The notes under the pieces: model-generated
Database searches by the model: none
The model's input: only the letters and a program-made list of their open reading frames with translations
Told to the model about the DNA's origin: nothing
Shown here: positions 52,721-62,107 of the stretch, piece by piece
Layout of the letters: each line of letters opens with the position of its first letter
How positions within the stretch are numbered: position 1 is the first letter of the stretch
Source of the DNA: Anomaloglossus baeobatrachus
Lineage: Eukaryota; Chordata; Amphibia; Anura; Aromobatidae
DNA: 64,000 nucleotides
NCBI RefSeq assembly: GCF_048569485.1
Contig: NC_134361.1
Coordinates: 167,689,758 to 167,753,757, forward strand
Direction of reading: 5' to 3'
Program-made: the position numbers and the translations under genes

Positions 52721-52842
52721 AGGCGACCGTGACGTCAGTGATGACGTGGGCTTACTACTGCGCATGCGTCCGACGTCAGTGGGGAGCAGGAGAGGTGCTG
52801 TTTGCAAGCACCTTAGTGCGCATGCGCGCAGGACGTCACGGA
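52721..52842 (-). promoter_or_regulatory. PLE promoter-like cluster of CRE and NRF1 motifs (copy 2, upstream of the full ORF)
   Basis: Second copy of the cluster at 47575-47700, with TGACGTCA at 52730-52737 and the two NRF1-like palindromes. Because it lies 1.1 kb upstream of the full-length coding region on the same strand, it is the copy placed to drive it. Confidence 0.55.
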
Positions 52843-52849
52843 GGGGGCG

Positions 52850-53738
52850 GTTACCAGGGACAGGATCCCTGCCAGTGTGGGTCACTAGACTCGGCACGCT
52901 TGTGTGCGTCGCGTCACAGGGGGGGCGGGGTAAGGGGAGTAACAGGCTGTGAACGGGGATATGGGTGTTTATAATGTCACATAGGGGGCCGGATGTGATA
53001 GAGAGGTTAAAGTCCCTGAATGTGGTTATAGTGCTGGTATGTACCGGCTAAGATTCATGGAACCAGGATATGTGTGGTGGGGAAACACATTATGGATGAC
53101 TGTGTATACAATGTATGTGTGGTCTGTAGGTGTGGAGTCAGTATATAGAATGTAAAAGGGAGGATTGTATATGATTATAGAGGGCGACTGGAAACATGGA
53201 TGGGACGAGTATACAGCTATATATTACTGATATGAAGCTGTTAGTGTATAGCTGATATAGATTGGCGAATACTGCTGGTATATAGCTGAAATGGACAATA
53301 AGTTGGGATGTGGCTGATATGTGGTGCTGATATATAAATGGTATAGGCAGAAAGTACTGTGGTAGAAGTGTATATATGAGGGATGATGAAGCCAAGGTTA
53401 AAAGAAATGTAATGGTTTGCTTGGATGTAGAGAAGATAAGTAGTATATGTATGGTAATGTTGTGTGTTGGAAGAGCACGTGTGCCCCAGTGTGTACCGTG
53501 TGGGGGGGGGGAAGAAATTGTTGGAAAGGGAGGGAATAGTGATGGGGTAAGGATGCTACCTGGTGAGGAGGAGGTGCCAGTAGTGGAGAAGGTGCATGGG
53601 TGGGATCCGATCGGTGGAGCAGGTGATCAGTATCTCTAAAAGAAAAAAGAGATAGGTTAAGAAAACGGTTATATAGGCATCAAATACATACATAAGACAT
53701 AATGCATGGCAATGGTCTACACAGGTACACAGGCAAGG
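52850..53738 (-). other. PLE D downstream noncoding region (copy 2)
   Basis: Same sequence as 47701-48591 with about one difference per several hundred bases. No gene. Confidence 0.7.
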
Positions 53739-54227
53739 TTAATAATTCGTTTCATACTCTCTATTCATACCCCACGGCTCAAGGGTTTGTAAGGTATGTA
53801 TCCAGTATGCCTCACGGTCTCGGAGAATTTGTACCCTATTGCCACCCCTTCTGGGTAGTGGGACGTGTTCTATTATCTGAAACCTTAATTGGGAGACTGA
53901 GTGACCTCTGGTCGCAAAGTGAGCCGGAATGGGGAGTACAGTCAGGCCGCACCTTATGGTCGATTTATGTTTGCTAATGCGGTCTCGGATATGTTGGGTG
54001 GTTTCTCCAACATATCCGAGACCGCAGGGACATTTGATTAGGTAAACAACAAAATTCGTGTCACATGTATAGAAACCTCGGATGGGATATCGTTTACCGG
54101 TTCTGGGGTGTGTAACGAACTCTCCTCTGGTGACGTTCGAGCACTGTACACAGTGGAGGCACGGGAATGTGCCCTTCCGTGGCGTGGCCAAAAAACTCTG
54201 TCTGTCCCGGTTTAGGGATGAACCTAT
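53739..54227 (-). pseudogene. PLE D, truncated upstream copy: RT end and GIY-YIG only
   Basis: Encodes IGSSLNRDRQSFLATPRKG through the GIY-YIG domain (VVYLIKCPCGLGYVGETT) to the same stop as the full copy, differing at one residue in the CxxCxxC region (CLHCVQC). Homology to the full copy ends abruptly at 54227. It is the usual 5'-truncated upstream unit of a tandem PLE and has no start. Confidence 0.9.
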
Positions 54228-54921
54228 ATTAAGGAATAACGTTTGGAACTCCATTCTATGTCTGAACTGGGTGCAAAAAACCTAAAAAACATCACTATGG
54301 GGAGATAAGGTATGCACACCAGTGACTATGGAAGGGGAATACATGTAATAGCAGAAACTGCTGTGTGAATACTGACATGAAAAATTCAATAGCTATTTGT
54401 AAGAATGAAATGTGAAAAATGGAACCTGCATTACTGCCATGAATATATGAATAAAGAGAAATTTAGCTACTGAATTGATCAATGCAATAGAGCCCCAACA
54501 CTACGCCAAAGTATTTCTCTACGTTGGGGTCCCTAGCTTGTATGTGTCCTCTCATGCAGTTAAAAAACTTACCGTGTATGGGAAGCGGAGACCCAGGCTA
54601 TATATACGATGTGGATTGGCAATAGGTGTGTATGGGGAGGGTTCACAAACGAAAAACTACTAACATTAAGGAATAACGTTTGGAACTCCATTCTATGTCT
54701 GAACTGGGTGCAAAAAACCTAAAAAACATCACTATGGGGAGATAAGGTATGCACACCAGTGACTATGGAAGGGGAATACATGTAATAGCAGAAACTGCTG
54801 TGTGAATACTGACATGAAAAATTCAATAGCTATTTGTAAGAATGAAATGTGAAAAATGGAACCTGCATTACTGCCATGAATATATGAATAAAGAGAAATT
54901 TAGCTACTGAATTGATCAATG
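54228..54921. repeat. Pair of 257-bp direct repeats around a 180-bp spacer
   Basis: 54228-54484 and 54665-54921 agree base for base by eye (ATTAAGGAATAACG ... GAATTGATCAATG, with AATAAAGAG near the end). The spacer 54485-54664 is unrelated and has a small inverted repeat (GCCCCAAC ... GTTGGGGT). Either the spacer is an insert with a very long target duplication, comparable to 22006-22823, or these are terminal repeats of a small element. The left repeat starts where the PLE ends; the right one ends where the Gypsy LTR begins. Confidence 0.75.
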
Positions 54922-55697
54922 TGTAAGACCTGTTAACATTTACATATATAGGTTAGAAGACTGTGGACTTTTCCTTGTTATGCTGCCACCTGCTGTCAAA
55001 ACAAAGAACAGCGGGCACAAAACCCCTGTTGCTTGATTTACTTGGTACAGTCCTGAACAGGATGTGCGGAGGAGCTGGTTTTGGTTTTGGGAGCTGTTTT
55101 ATGCAGAGAAGTGTGTGTTCGCACGTGCTGAAGAAGGCAAGGCTGCATTCTGCTTTGCTGAACAAGGTCCAAGTACCTGAGTGCTGCGTGACATCTCCCC
55201 AAGACACAGATCCAAGAAAGGCTGGATGTGGAGCGAGGAGCCATACAGCCCGTGCAAATTACAGAGACGGGACAAAGACTGAACTTTAGAGGTGTCTGCC
55301 GGCGGAATACGGGCCCCAACGGTGACGAGGTACCCCACGCTGAAACCTGCAGTTAAGTGTGCACACTACTTTTAGTTAGGGACAGATAGGAAAAGACTCT
55401 GCACTGTGTTATACGAGTAAGGTAACAAGGACTCTGCGTTTTTTTTTGCTTAATAAGGATTTTTGTGTTTTGCTTTTGGGAGTACAATCTGAGGCTTCCC
55501 ACCCTTGACAAGTTATTCAAAGTGGTTGTATGTATATTACATTATATCTACTGCTGTGCACATTCCCGCTTTTCTTCCCCCTCCTTTCCCGCACTATTCC
55601 TCCACCTGTGTTGTGCAATATGTTATTAAATTTGCATTGATTAACCCCCGTGGTTCCGTGCAGTCCTTGCGTATCCCGTTACCTGCAGGTTATTACA
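54922..55697 (+). repeat. Gypsy B 5' LTR
   Basis: 776 bp, TGTAAGACCTGTTAAC ... GCAGGTTATTACA. It has a CTCF-like GACAGCAGGTGGCAGC in reverse near 54975-54990 and the run GTGTTATACGAGTAAGG in its middle. TATTAAATTTGCATTG near 55623 may be the promoter or poly(A) region. Confidence 0.9.
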
Positions 55698-55737
55698 TTT
55701 GGCGTAGTCGGCAGGATACGCAGGCTGGTACGGAACA

Positions 55738-56694
55738 ATGGACGGACAGGGGGGTGTCGCTGATGGAGGTGTTCTAATACAACCTGATGGGGGAATACCA
55801 GCAAGGCAGCTGTCCCTGGGGGCTATGCTGACCCATATACCAAAATTTACTGGCAACAATGTACCTCTCCATGACTGGGCGCAGAGAGTAAGGGGCATGT
55901 TGAGAGTAGCAGGAGTGACTGTAGAAAATCAAGGGGAGATACTGTTGATTGCCCTTGAAGGCCATGCTCAAGAGACTATTTTATTGCGCCCTGAGAGTGA
56001 ACGAAAGACGTTAGAGCAGGTGGTGAAGATTCTTGAGAGAGTGTATGGCGGGAAACCAGAAGCAGGAGATTTACAGGCGCAACTGTTCTACAGGCTGCAG
56101 GGTGAAGAAGAAGGTCTGCCACAGTATGCAAATGCACTCCAGAGAATAATGAGACAAATGCTTACAGCAGAGCCAGAGCTAGCACAAACCCCCGGTTATG
56201 CTGACCGCACCCTACGAGATCAATTCCTCCGTGGGTTACATAACCCCAAGATCAAAGGTGCCCTCCGTGAACGGCTCAGGGTAGAAAAAAAACTAACTTT
56301 CCAGGAGATATTGGAAGAAGCAGTCTCCCGCACACAAACTGAAAATTGCGACCCGCAGAACGCCTGGGGAGAAGTTTGTATGCATAAGATAGTCCCGGGT
56401 GAGAAAAACCGAGAACCGAGCCAACTTGAGGCTAAAGTGGATCAGTTACAAGAGACGGTTACTGCTCTACAAGAGTTGCTGAAGAATATGCAAGCCCCGG
56501 CGTCAGAAGTAAGAACGACAGCACCGCGGCCAAATACCCGCACGCATACCTATCAAGAAGAGAGGGGACAGATCGAGCAGAGACGATCGAGACCCGCTGG
56601 AGAGTACCAGTGTTGGAACTGTGGAAATCAGAACCATTTATTCCGACACTGTCCGGAGAGGAAGACTTCTCAAGAAAGACCGCCGTTAAACTAG
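55738..56694 (+). CDS. gag: Gypsy B gag with CCHC knuckle (fossil)
   Basis: 318 codons, starting MDGQGGVADGGVLIQPDGG about 40 bp after the LTR. A retrotransposon-gag/PNMA-like capsid core is visible (IPKFTGNNVPLHDWAQRVRG, ALEGHAQETILLRPESER, YGGKPEAGDLQAQLFYRLQG, LRDQFLRGLHNPKIKGALRE), then a coiled coil (LEAKVDQLQETVTALQELL) and a knuckle CWNCGNQNHLFRHC (C-x2-C-x4-H-x4-C). It would assemble the particle. The pol frame overlaps its end, as in family members that use frameshifting. Whole by eye. Confidence 0.93.
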   Translation: MDGQGGVADGGVLIQPDGGIPARQLSLGAMLTHIPKFTGNNVPLHDWAQRVRGMLRVAGVTVENQGEILLIALEGHAQETILLRPESERKTLEQVVKILERVYGGKPEAGDLQAQLFYRLQGEEEGLPQYANALQRIMRQMLTAEPELAQTPGYADRTLRDQFLRGLHNPKIKGALRERLRVEKKLTFQEILEEAVSRTQTENCDPQNAWGEVCMHKIVPGEKNREPSQLEAKVDQLQETVTALQELLKNMQAPASEVRTTAPRPNTRTHTYQEERGQIEQRRSRPAGEYQCWNCGNQNHLFRHCPERKTSQERPPLN

Positions 56695-59600
56695 TGCCTC
56701 CCTCCATGGATGGGCACATGGCGGGGAGACCAACTGAGCTTAGAGAAAACCAACGCCCTGAAGATATAGCAGCCAGCACGCCAACGATCATGGCCGAATT
56801 TGAAGGGAAAGAAGTAAGATGCTTGATGGATACTGGGTCCCAAGTGACCACCATGCCAGAACAGTTCTTCTACCAACATTTTGGACAAACTGTATCCATT
56901 GACAAAGGGGCACATATCAAACTGAGGGCTGCAAACAATCTTCCCATTCCGGTTGTAGGAGTCGTGTGGATGAACATACGTGCATGTGGCCAGAACTTAG
57001 GCAAAAAAGGGATTGTGTTAACGGAGGGCCGGTACGACAGAGAGGTGCCGGCTATCGTGGGTATGAACGTCCTGAAAGAATTAGACCAGTTGCTCTTCAA
57101 CAAGGGGGGCTGTGATTACTGGAAAACGACAGTTGCTAACAGGCCCGCCCAAAAGGTCTTCCAACACCTTATCCGTGCCCGAGGACTGTGGAGGAATGGT
57201 GGGAGCCGCTACCCGGTGGGGAGGGTTCGAGTCCCAAGACAGACAACAATTACTCTACCTCCAAATCGTGAGACAGTCCTCACCTTGCCAGTCGGAGCCC
57301 ACCGTACACTCGAGGGGATGGAGGTGTTGGTGGAGCCTTACCGTGGTGAAGAGAACGGAGATGAACCGTTGGTGGCTCGCACTTTAGCAACAGTAAGAAA
57401 TGGAAGAGTCCCTTTCCGTTGCGTGAACACCGGTGAACAGGCCTACACCTTGACCTCGGGAGTTGTTCTGGCCCATGTCTACCTGGCGCCTGAAGAGGTG
57501 GCGACCGCAGATTCGATTGAATTGCACCCCATGGCAGGGGAAGCCTGGACTTGGGCTGTTTCTACGGAAAGAAAAGAGAAACCCACTGATCAGTGGAACA
57601 GTCGCGTCATCTTAGGGCAGATGGGAGTGGACCTGAGCCCCTTCGCTTCGGAGCAAGCCCAAGCCATAGAAGACTTTATTTGGGAGAATCAAGCCACGTT
57701 CTCCCGTCACGCAGAAGATTTTGGCTGTACTGACAAGATCCAGCATGAAATACCCACGGGAGATGCCCCACCGATCAGGGAAAGGTACAGACAAATACCC
57801 CCAAAGTACTACCCAGAGGTGAAAGAGCTCTTGGCGCAGATGCTGAAGAGCGGGGTGGTAAGAGAAAGTCAGAGTCCATGGGCTGCCCCAATCGTGCTGG
57901 TCAAGAAAAAGGATGGGTCTACCCGCTTCTGTGTTGACTACCGCAAGCTTAATGGATGCACGGTTCGTGATTCCTACCCTCTGCCCCGGATAGAGGAGTC
58001 CCTGTCGGCGCTGGGAAAGGCACGTTACTTCTCCTCCCTCGATCTGGCCAGCGGATATTGGCAGGTCCCTGTGGCAGAGAAAGACAAGGCCAAGACCGCA
58101 TTTATTGTACCCATGGGACTCTTCGAGTTCAATCGCATGCCGTTTGGACTAAATAATGCCCCAGGAACTTTTCAGCGCCTCATGGAAAGTTGCCTTGGAG
58201 ACATGAACTTCGAGGCCACGTTGATTTACCTGGATGACATAGTAGTGTATTCTGCAACCTTCGAAAAACATCTAGAAAACCTGGGTCAAGTGTTTCAGCG
58301 GTTACGGGCCCATGGGCTTAAACTGAAACCAAAAAAATGCCGGATCTTTCAGGAAGAGATTGAATATCTCGGACACAAGGTGTCGGAAGCCGGCGTACAG
58401 CCCTCCGATGGGAAAGTGAGAGCAGTGCTACAATGGCCCACACCCAGCACAGTGCGGGAGGTTCGAGCTTTCCTGGGGCTAGCCGGATATTACCGTCGCT
58501 TTATCAAAGATTTCGCGAAGGAGGCAGAACCTTTGCACGAATTGCTCCGAGGGACTACGAAAGGACCAAAAGCACAGAAAATTTGCTGGGGACCAAGACA
58601 AGCAGAAGCCTTACACCGATTGAAAGAGGCCTTGGTTAGCGCCCCTGTGCTTGCCTATGCAGACTATAACCTCCCTTTTCGGTTGTATACAGACGCAAGC
58701 CTCTACGGCCTGGGTGCAGTACTGGCCCAGGTACAGAATGGTACTGAACGGGTGATTGCATATGGAAGTCGGACGTTACGGGAAGCCGAGCGCAACCCCG
58801 AGAATTACAGTTCCTTTCGGCTGGAGTTACTGGCACTAGTATGGGCAATAACCGAAAGGTTCTCGGAATATCTCACGGGAGCCCAAATTGAAGTCTATAC
58901 AGATAATAATCCCCTGGCTCACATCTCCACCGCCAAACTGGGAGCAATGGAACAGAGGTGGCTGGCACGACTCTCCAGATACAATTATCATGTGCAGTAC
59001 CGCTCCAAGCATGAAAATCAGAATGCGGATGCCCTTTCTCGTGTTACCACCGAAGCCCCAGTGGGGGAGAGAGATGAACAGTTGGAGGAAGACGAAATTC
59101 CGGACTTCAGTAAATTCACCGCTCAATTGGTAGAGGCTCGTATGCTGGAAATTACGTCGGGCACGACATCACGCCTGCTTGGCCAAACCAGAGAGGAATG
59201 GGTGAAAATCCAGTCATCTGACCCAGAACTGCTTCAAGTAAAAGAGTGGGTGATCCAGCAGCGCAAGCCTAGAAAGGAAATACGGGCCACGCTGTCGCAC
59301 GTGGCCCTCCAGATTCTCAGCCAGTGGGATAAGCTGTCGGTGCAAGAAGGGATGCTGTATCGGAAGGTGCACCTAGCTACAGAGTTGGAAGTGCAGTGGC
59401 AAGTAGTGATACCCCAGAAGATGGCATTACCATTGGCCCGAGAGGCGCATGAGAAGGGAGCCCATTTCGGACCGGACAAGACTTACCAGTGGTTGCAAAG
59501 AATAGTATACTGTCCTCAGATGCTTCGGGCAGTAGAGAAGGCCTGTAAACTGTGCCGTTCCTGTGAGTTAAGTAAAGCTCCCCCACAGCGAGCACCAGTA

Positions 59601-60896
59601 CAGACTATTGCAACCAAAGAGCCATTGGAAGTACTCATGATCGATTATCTGAAGATTGGTCACTCCCACCGGGGCTATCAGTTCTGCCTTGTGATGACAG
59701 ATCACTTCTCCAAATTTGCGGTGGTGACGCCCACCAGAGATCAGACGGCTGAATCAGCTGCTCAAGCCATCAGTGATGACTTTATCCGGGTGTACGGCTG
59801 CCCCAAAAGGATACATTCCGATCAAGGGGCTTGCTTTCAGGGCGGTGTCATGAGAGAGCTGCAAAGGATTTACGGAATGCAGAAGTCAAGGACTACGCCT
59901 TATCATCCACAGGGAAACGGAGCCTGCGAGAGATTTAACCGGACCCTCCTACAAATGCTACGCACGTTAGAGGATGATCGTAAGAATCACTGGCCCGGCT
60001 ATCTCGCAGAACTCGTGTGGGCGTACAATAATCGTGTCCACTCCACCACTGGGTACACCCCGTACGTACTACTGTTTGGAAGAGCCGGAAGAGGCATAGA
60101 AGAGCTCAACCTGGCTCCCCCCGAGATCAGTGAAGGTCAGAGTGTGGGTTCCTGGGTTGACTGTCACCGTCGACGGCTGGAGACTATCCATCGAATTGTC
60201 ACCAAGCGACTGCAAGAAAAGACACATCCACAGCGGAAACCTGTGTGTGAAACCCCGTTCTTGCCAGGAGACCGAGTGCTAGTTGCAGAGAAGCACCCGA
60301 GAAACAAGTTGAGCGAGCGCTGGAAAACAGAGCCGTACATTGTGATCAGAAGAATCTCGCCCCACGGATCAGTATACGAAGTGAGAGGTGAGCGAAGAGG
60401 CGACACCCTCATCCTGAATCGTAATATGCTGAGGCCCTGCTATTCAGAAGACAGGACCAGACAAAGTACCTCGGAGACGATGCCCATGCCCGTTCCTGTT
60501 ACCCTCGAAGAGGGCTCTGACGATGAAGAATGGTGGCGGGCCCCGGCCAACCCAGCAGACTGGGAGAGATCCACGCCCCCATCCATTCAAGACACAGGTG
60601 CCACCCCTGCAGAGCAGGAGTCACTAATCGCCAGAGATGGGGGCGAGAATACTGTACTCCCTGATACGGCGCCGACGTCTGGTGACATAGCCGTAGTACC
60701 ACGCCGGACTGAGCGGGCTAATGCTGGTATTCCCCCTGATCGATACTTGGCAGATGAATTTGTGTGTTCTGCCACTAGATCCTGTTTTAAGACATTGGCT
60801 CCCAAGCAACAGGTTGTGAAGCAGGGCAGGAGTTGCCACCGTGTGCCCCTGTGCAGAGCGCCTCAGGAGAGTATCGACCGGGACGGCCGAGGTTAA
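56610..60896 (+). CDS. pol: Gypsy B pol: protease, RT, RNase H, integrase (fossil)
   Basis: 1428 codons from the first Met, although the frame enters from gag in the family manner. Protease MDTGSQVTTMP (DTG at 74-76); RT with KKKDGSTRFCVDYRKLN and YLDDIVVYS (~540); RNase H YTDASLYGLGAVL; integrase zinc region (H946 area; CKLCRSCELSK), DDE core (MIDYLKIGH ~1011, HSDQGACF ~1069, NGACERFNRT ~1107), a GPY/F-like end (PGDRVLVAEK, RWKTEPYIVI), and a Pro/Glu-rich tail. No chromodomain. It is one of the longest open frames in the window and looks whole. Confidence 0.95.
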   Translation: MLELWKSEPFIPTLSGEEDFSRKTAVKLVPPSMDGHMAGRPTELRENQRPEDIAASTPTIMAEFEGKEVRCLMDTGSQVTTMPEQFFYQHFGQTVSIDKGAHIKLRAANNLPIPVVGVVWMNIRACGQNLGKKGIVLTEGRYDREVPAIVGMNVLKELDQLLFNKGGCDYWKTTVANRPAQKVFQHLIRARGLWRNGGSRYPVGRVRVPRQTTITLPPNRETVLTLPVGAHRTLEGMEVLVEPYRGEENGDEPLVARTLATVRNGRVPFRCVNTGEQAYTLTSGVVLAHVYLAPEEVATADSIELHPMAGEAWTWAVSTERKEKPTDQWNSRVILGQMGVDLSPFASEQAQAIEDFIWENQATFSRHAEDFGCTDKIQHEIPTGDAPPIRERYRQIPPKYYPEVKELLAQMLKSGVVRESQSPWAAPIVLVKKKDGSTRFCVDYRKLNGCTVRDSYPLPRIEESLSALGKARYFSSLDLASGYWQVPVAEKDKAKTAFIVPMGLFEFNRMPFGLNNAPGTFQRLMESCLGDMNFEATLIYLDDIVVYSATFEKHLENLGQVFQRLRAHGLKLKPKKCRIFQEEIEYLGHKVSEAGVQPSDGKVRAVLQWPTPSTVREVRAFLGLAGYYRRFIKDFAKEAEPLHELLRGTTKGPKAQKICWGPRQAEALHRLKEALVSAPVLAYADYNLPFRLYTDASLYGLGAVLAQVQNGTERVIAYGSRTLREAERNPENYSSFRLELLALVWAITERFSEYLTGAQIEVYTDNNPLAHISTAKLGAMEQRWLARLSRYNYHVQYRSKHENQNADALSRVTTEAPVGERDEQLEEDEIPDFSKFTAQLVEARMLEITSGTTSRLLGQTREEWVKIQSSDPELLQVKEWVIQQRKPRKEIRATLSHVALQILSQWDKLSVQEGMLYRKVHLATELEVQWQVVIPQKMALPLAREAHEKGAHFGPDKTYQWLQRIVYCPQMLRAVEKACKLCRSCELSKAPPQRAPVQTIATKEPLEVLMIDYLKIGHSHRGYQFCLVMTDHFSKFAVVTPTRDQTAESAAQAISDDFIRVYGCPKRIHSDQGACFQGGVMRELQRIYGMQKSRTTPYHPQGNGACERFNRTLLQMLRTLEDDRKNHWPGYLAELVWAYNNRVHSTTGYTPYVLLFGRAGRGIEELNLAPPEISEGQSVGSWVDCHRRRLETIHRIVTKRLQEKTHPQRKPVCETPFLPGDRVLVAEKHPRNKLSERWKTEPYIVIRRISPHGSVYEVRGERRGDTLILNRNMLRPCYSEDRTRQSTSETMPMPVPVTLEEGSDDEEWWRAPANPADWERSTPPSIQDTGATPAEQESLIARDGGENTVLPDTAPTSGDIAVVPRRTERANAGIPPDRYLADEFVCSATRSCFKTLAPKQQVVKQGRSCHRVPLCRAPQESIDRDGRG

Positions 60897-60909
60897 AGAG
60901 GGGGGGAAA

Positions 60910-61281
60910 TGTAAGACCTGTTAACATTTACATATATAGGTTAGAAGACTGTGGACTTTTCCTAGTTATGCTGCCACCTGCTGTCAAAACAAAGAACAGC
61001 GGGCACAAACCCCCTGTTGCTTGATTTACTTGGTACAGTCCTGAACAGGATGTGAGGAGGAGCTGGTTTTGGTTTTGGGAGCTGTTTTATGCAGAGAAGT
61101 GTGTGTTCGCACGTGCTGAAGAAGGCAAGGCTGCATTCTGCTTTGCTGAACAAGGTCCAAGTACCTGAGTGCTGCGTGACATCACCCCAAGACACAGATC
61201 CAAGAAAGGCTGGATGTGGAGCGAGGAGCCATACAGCCTGTGCAAATTACAGAGACGGGACAAAGACTGAACTTTAGAGGT
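60910..61281 (+). repeat. Gypsy B 3' LTR, part left of the PLE insertion
   Basis: Matches the first 372 bp of the 5' LTR. The sequence then changes to the PLE terminus (AGAAAACCTATAATC). The remaining LTR should lie beyond the right edge of the window. Confidence 0.9.
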
Positions 61282-62067
61282 AGAAAACCTATAATCAGGA
61301 GGATATTCATCCCAGATATACCTTAAGAAAGGTCACGTTCAGGAATATAACCAAACACAGAGCACTCCAAAATTATTCCATGAATAATGATTTATGAAAA
61401 ATATAAATTTTATTATTAAAACTAAACACATAGTTAAAAACAGACAGACATAGACCACATAGTGGCGAGGAGGGCACAAAGTAAATGGCCAAGGGAGCCA
61501 AAATCCTAATGCTGTTATACCATCAAATCATCATCAACTTCATATAATGGTGTTTACATACATGATAGAATCAAATTAGACAATTATTCAGATGAATTGA
61601 GATACACGTCATAACTGGCAAAATATATACGTCAGTATTTAGTATATGCAGTATTAATCTCATAATATATATACAAATTCACTACAGCAAGAAATGACAC
61701 AAGTTTGTTTGTGTGTGTATCTTCATATCTGAGGTCACATACAATGCATAGATGTCAATAAATTATTCATAAAGTAATGGCAGATAGTGCCCCTTAGTAT
61801 AACCTGCAACAGTGGCAGAATGAAGGAGCCACTACCTTATATAGAGTATAGCATTGTTGTCCTCTATTGGGATCCCCAAAATAGGTAGAGAATTAAAGAG
61901 TCACTATCCAACAACAGCAAAACTGCACTAGAATAAAAGTGCAGAGCCAACACCATAGCTATAATGTTATAAACAATCATCTAACAGCATCAGTTTCATT
62001 CAGTATATGGTATAAATACCAAAGCTCAACCAAGGCCAGAAAGAGTTAATAGCCCACCCTTACCAAA
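61282..62067 (-). other. PLE C tail after the hammerhead
   Basis: Noncoding, A/T-rich. In minus sense it holds AATAAAATTTATATTTTT near 61400-61420, a candidate poly(A) signal. It occupies the position that foldbacks A and E fill with their arms. Confidence 0.6.
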
Positions 62068-62107
62068 CACTCCAACGATCGTTTCGCAACCGCTTCGTCA
62101 GGGAGTG
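62068..62107 (-). ncRNA. Hammerhead ribozyme C (best stem I)
   Basis: Minus strand: CACTCC (62107-62102), CTGACGA (62101-62095), A, a 2-bp stem II GC-GGTT-GC, GAA (62085-62083), stem III ACG-AT-CGT, U17 at 62074, then GGAGTG (62073-62068). CACTCC and GGAGTG pair perfectly over six bases as stem I. All core bases fit apart from the extra A before stem II. ACGATCGT is self-complementary, allowing stem III between two molecules. Confidence 0.75.

Larger units (their letters stand above)
40883..54227 (-). mobile_element. Penelope-like element D: partial tandem dimer, interrupted by sushi copy 2
   Basis: Two nearly identical direct copies of a ~2410-bp segment (51818-54227; and 40883-41603 plus 47393-49080) flank 2.7 kb of unique PLE sequence (49081-51817). 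Reading the minus strand: 3' part of the ORF (54227-53739), downstream region with promoter-like motifs, hammerhead (51860-51815), a complete coding region (51590-48592), downstream region again, hammerhead (40925-40880). This is the tandem, 'pLTR' arrangement known for Penelope-like elements. Only a handful of differences separate the copies, so it is recent. Sushi copy 2 sits in the younger-side copy, the other copy showing the empty site. Confidence 0.87.
54922..61281 (+). mobile_element. Ty3/Gypsy element B, gag and pol look whole (fossil)
   Basis: 5' LTR 54922-55697, primer-binding-site-like TTGGCGTAGTCGGCAGG right after it, gag 55738-56694, pol overlapping in another frame to 60896, polypurine tract AAAGAGGGGGGGAAA, then the first ~370 bp of the 3' LTR, which is interrupted at 61281 by the PLE. 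Shared LTR parts differ at about 1-1.5% of positions, so it is young. Without chromodomain or envelope. Confidence 0.93.
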
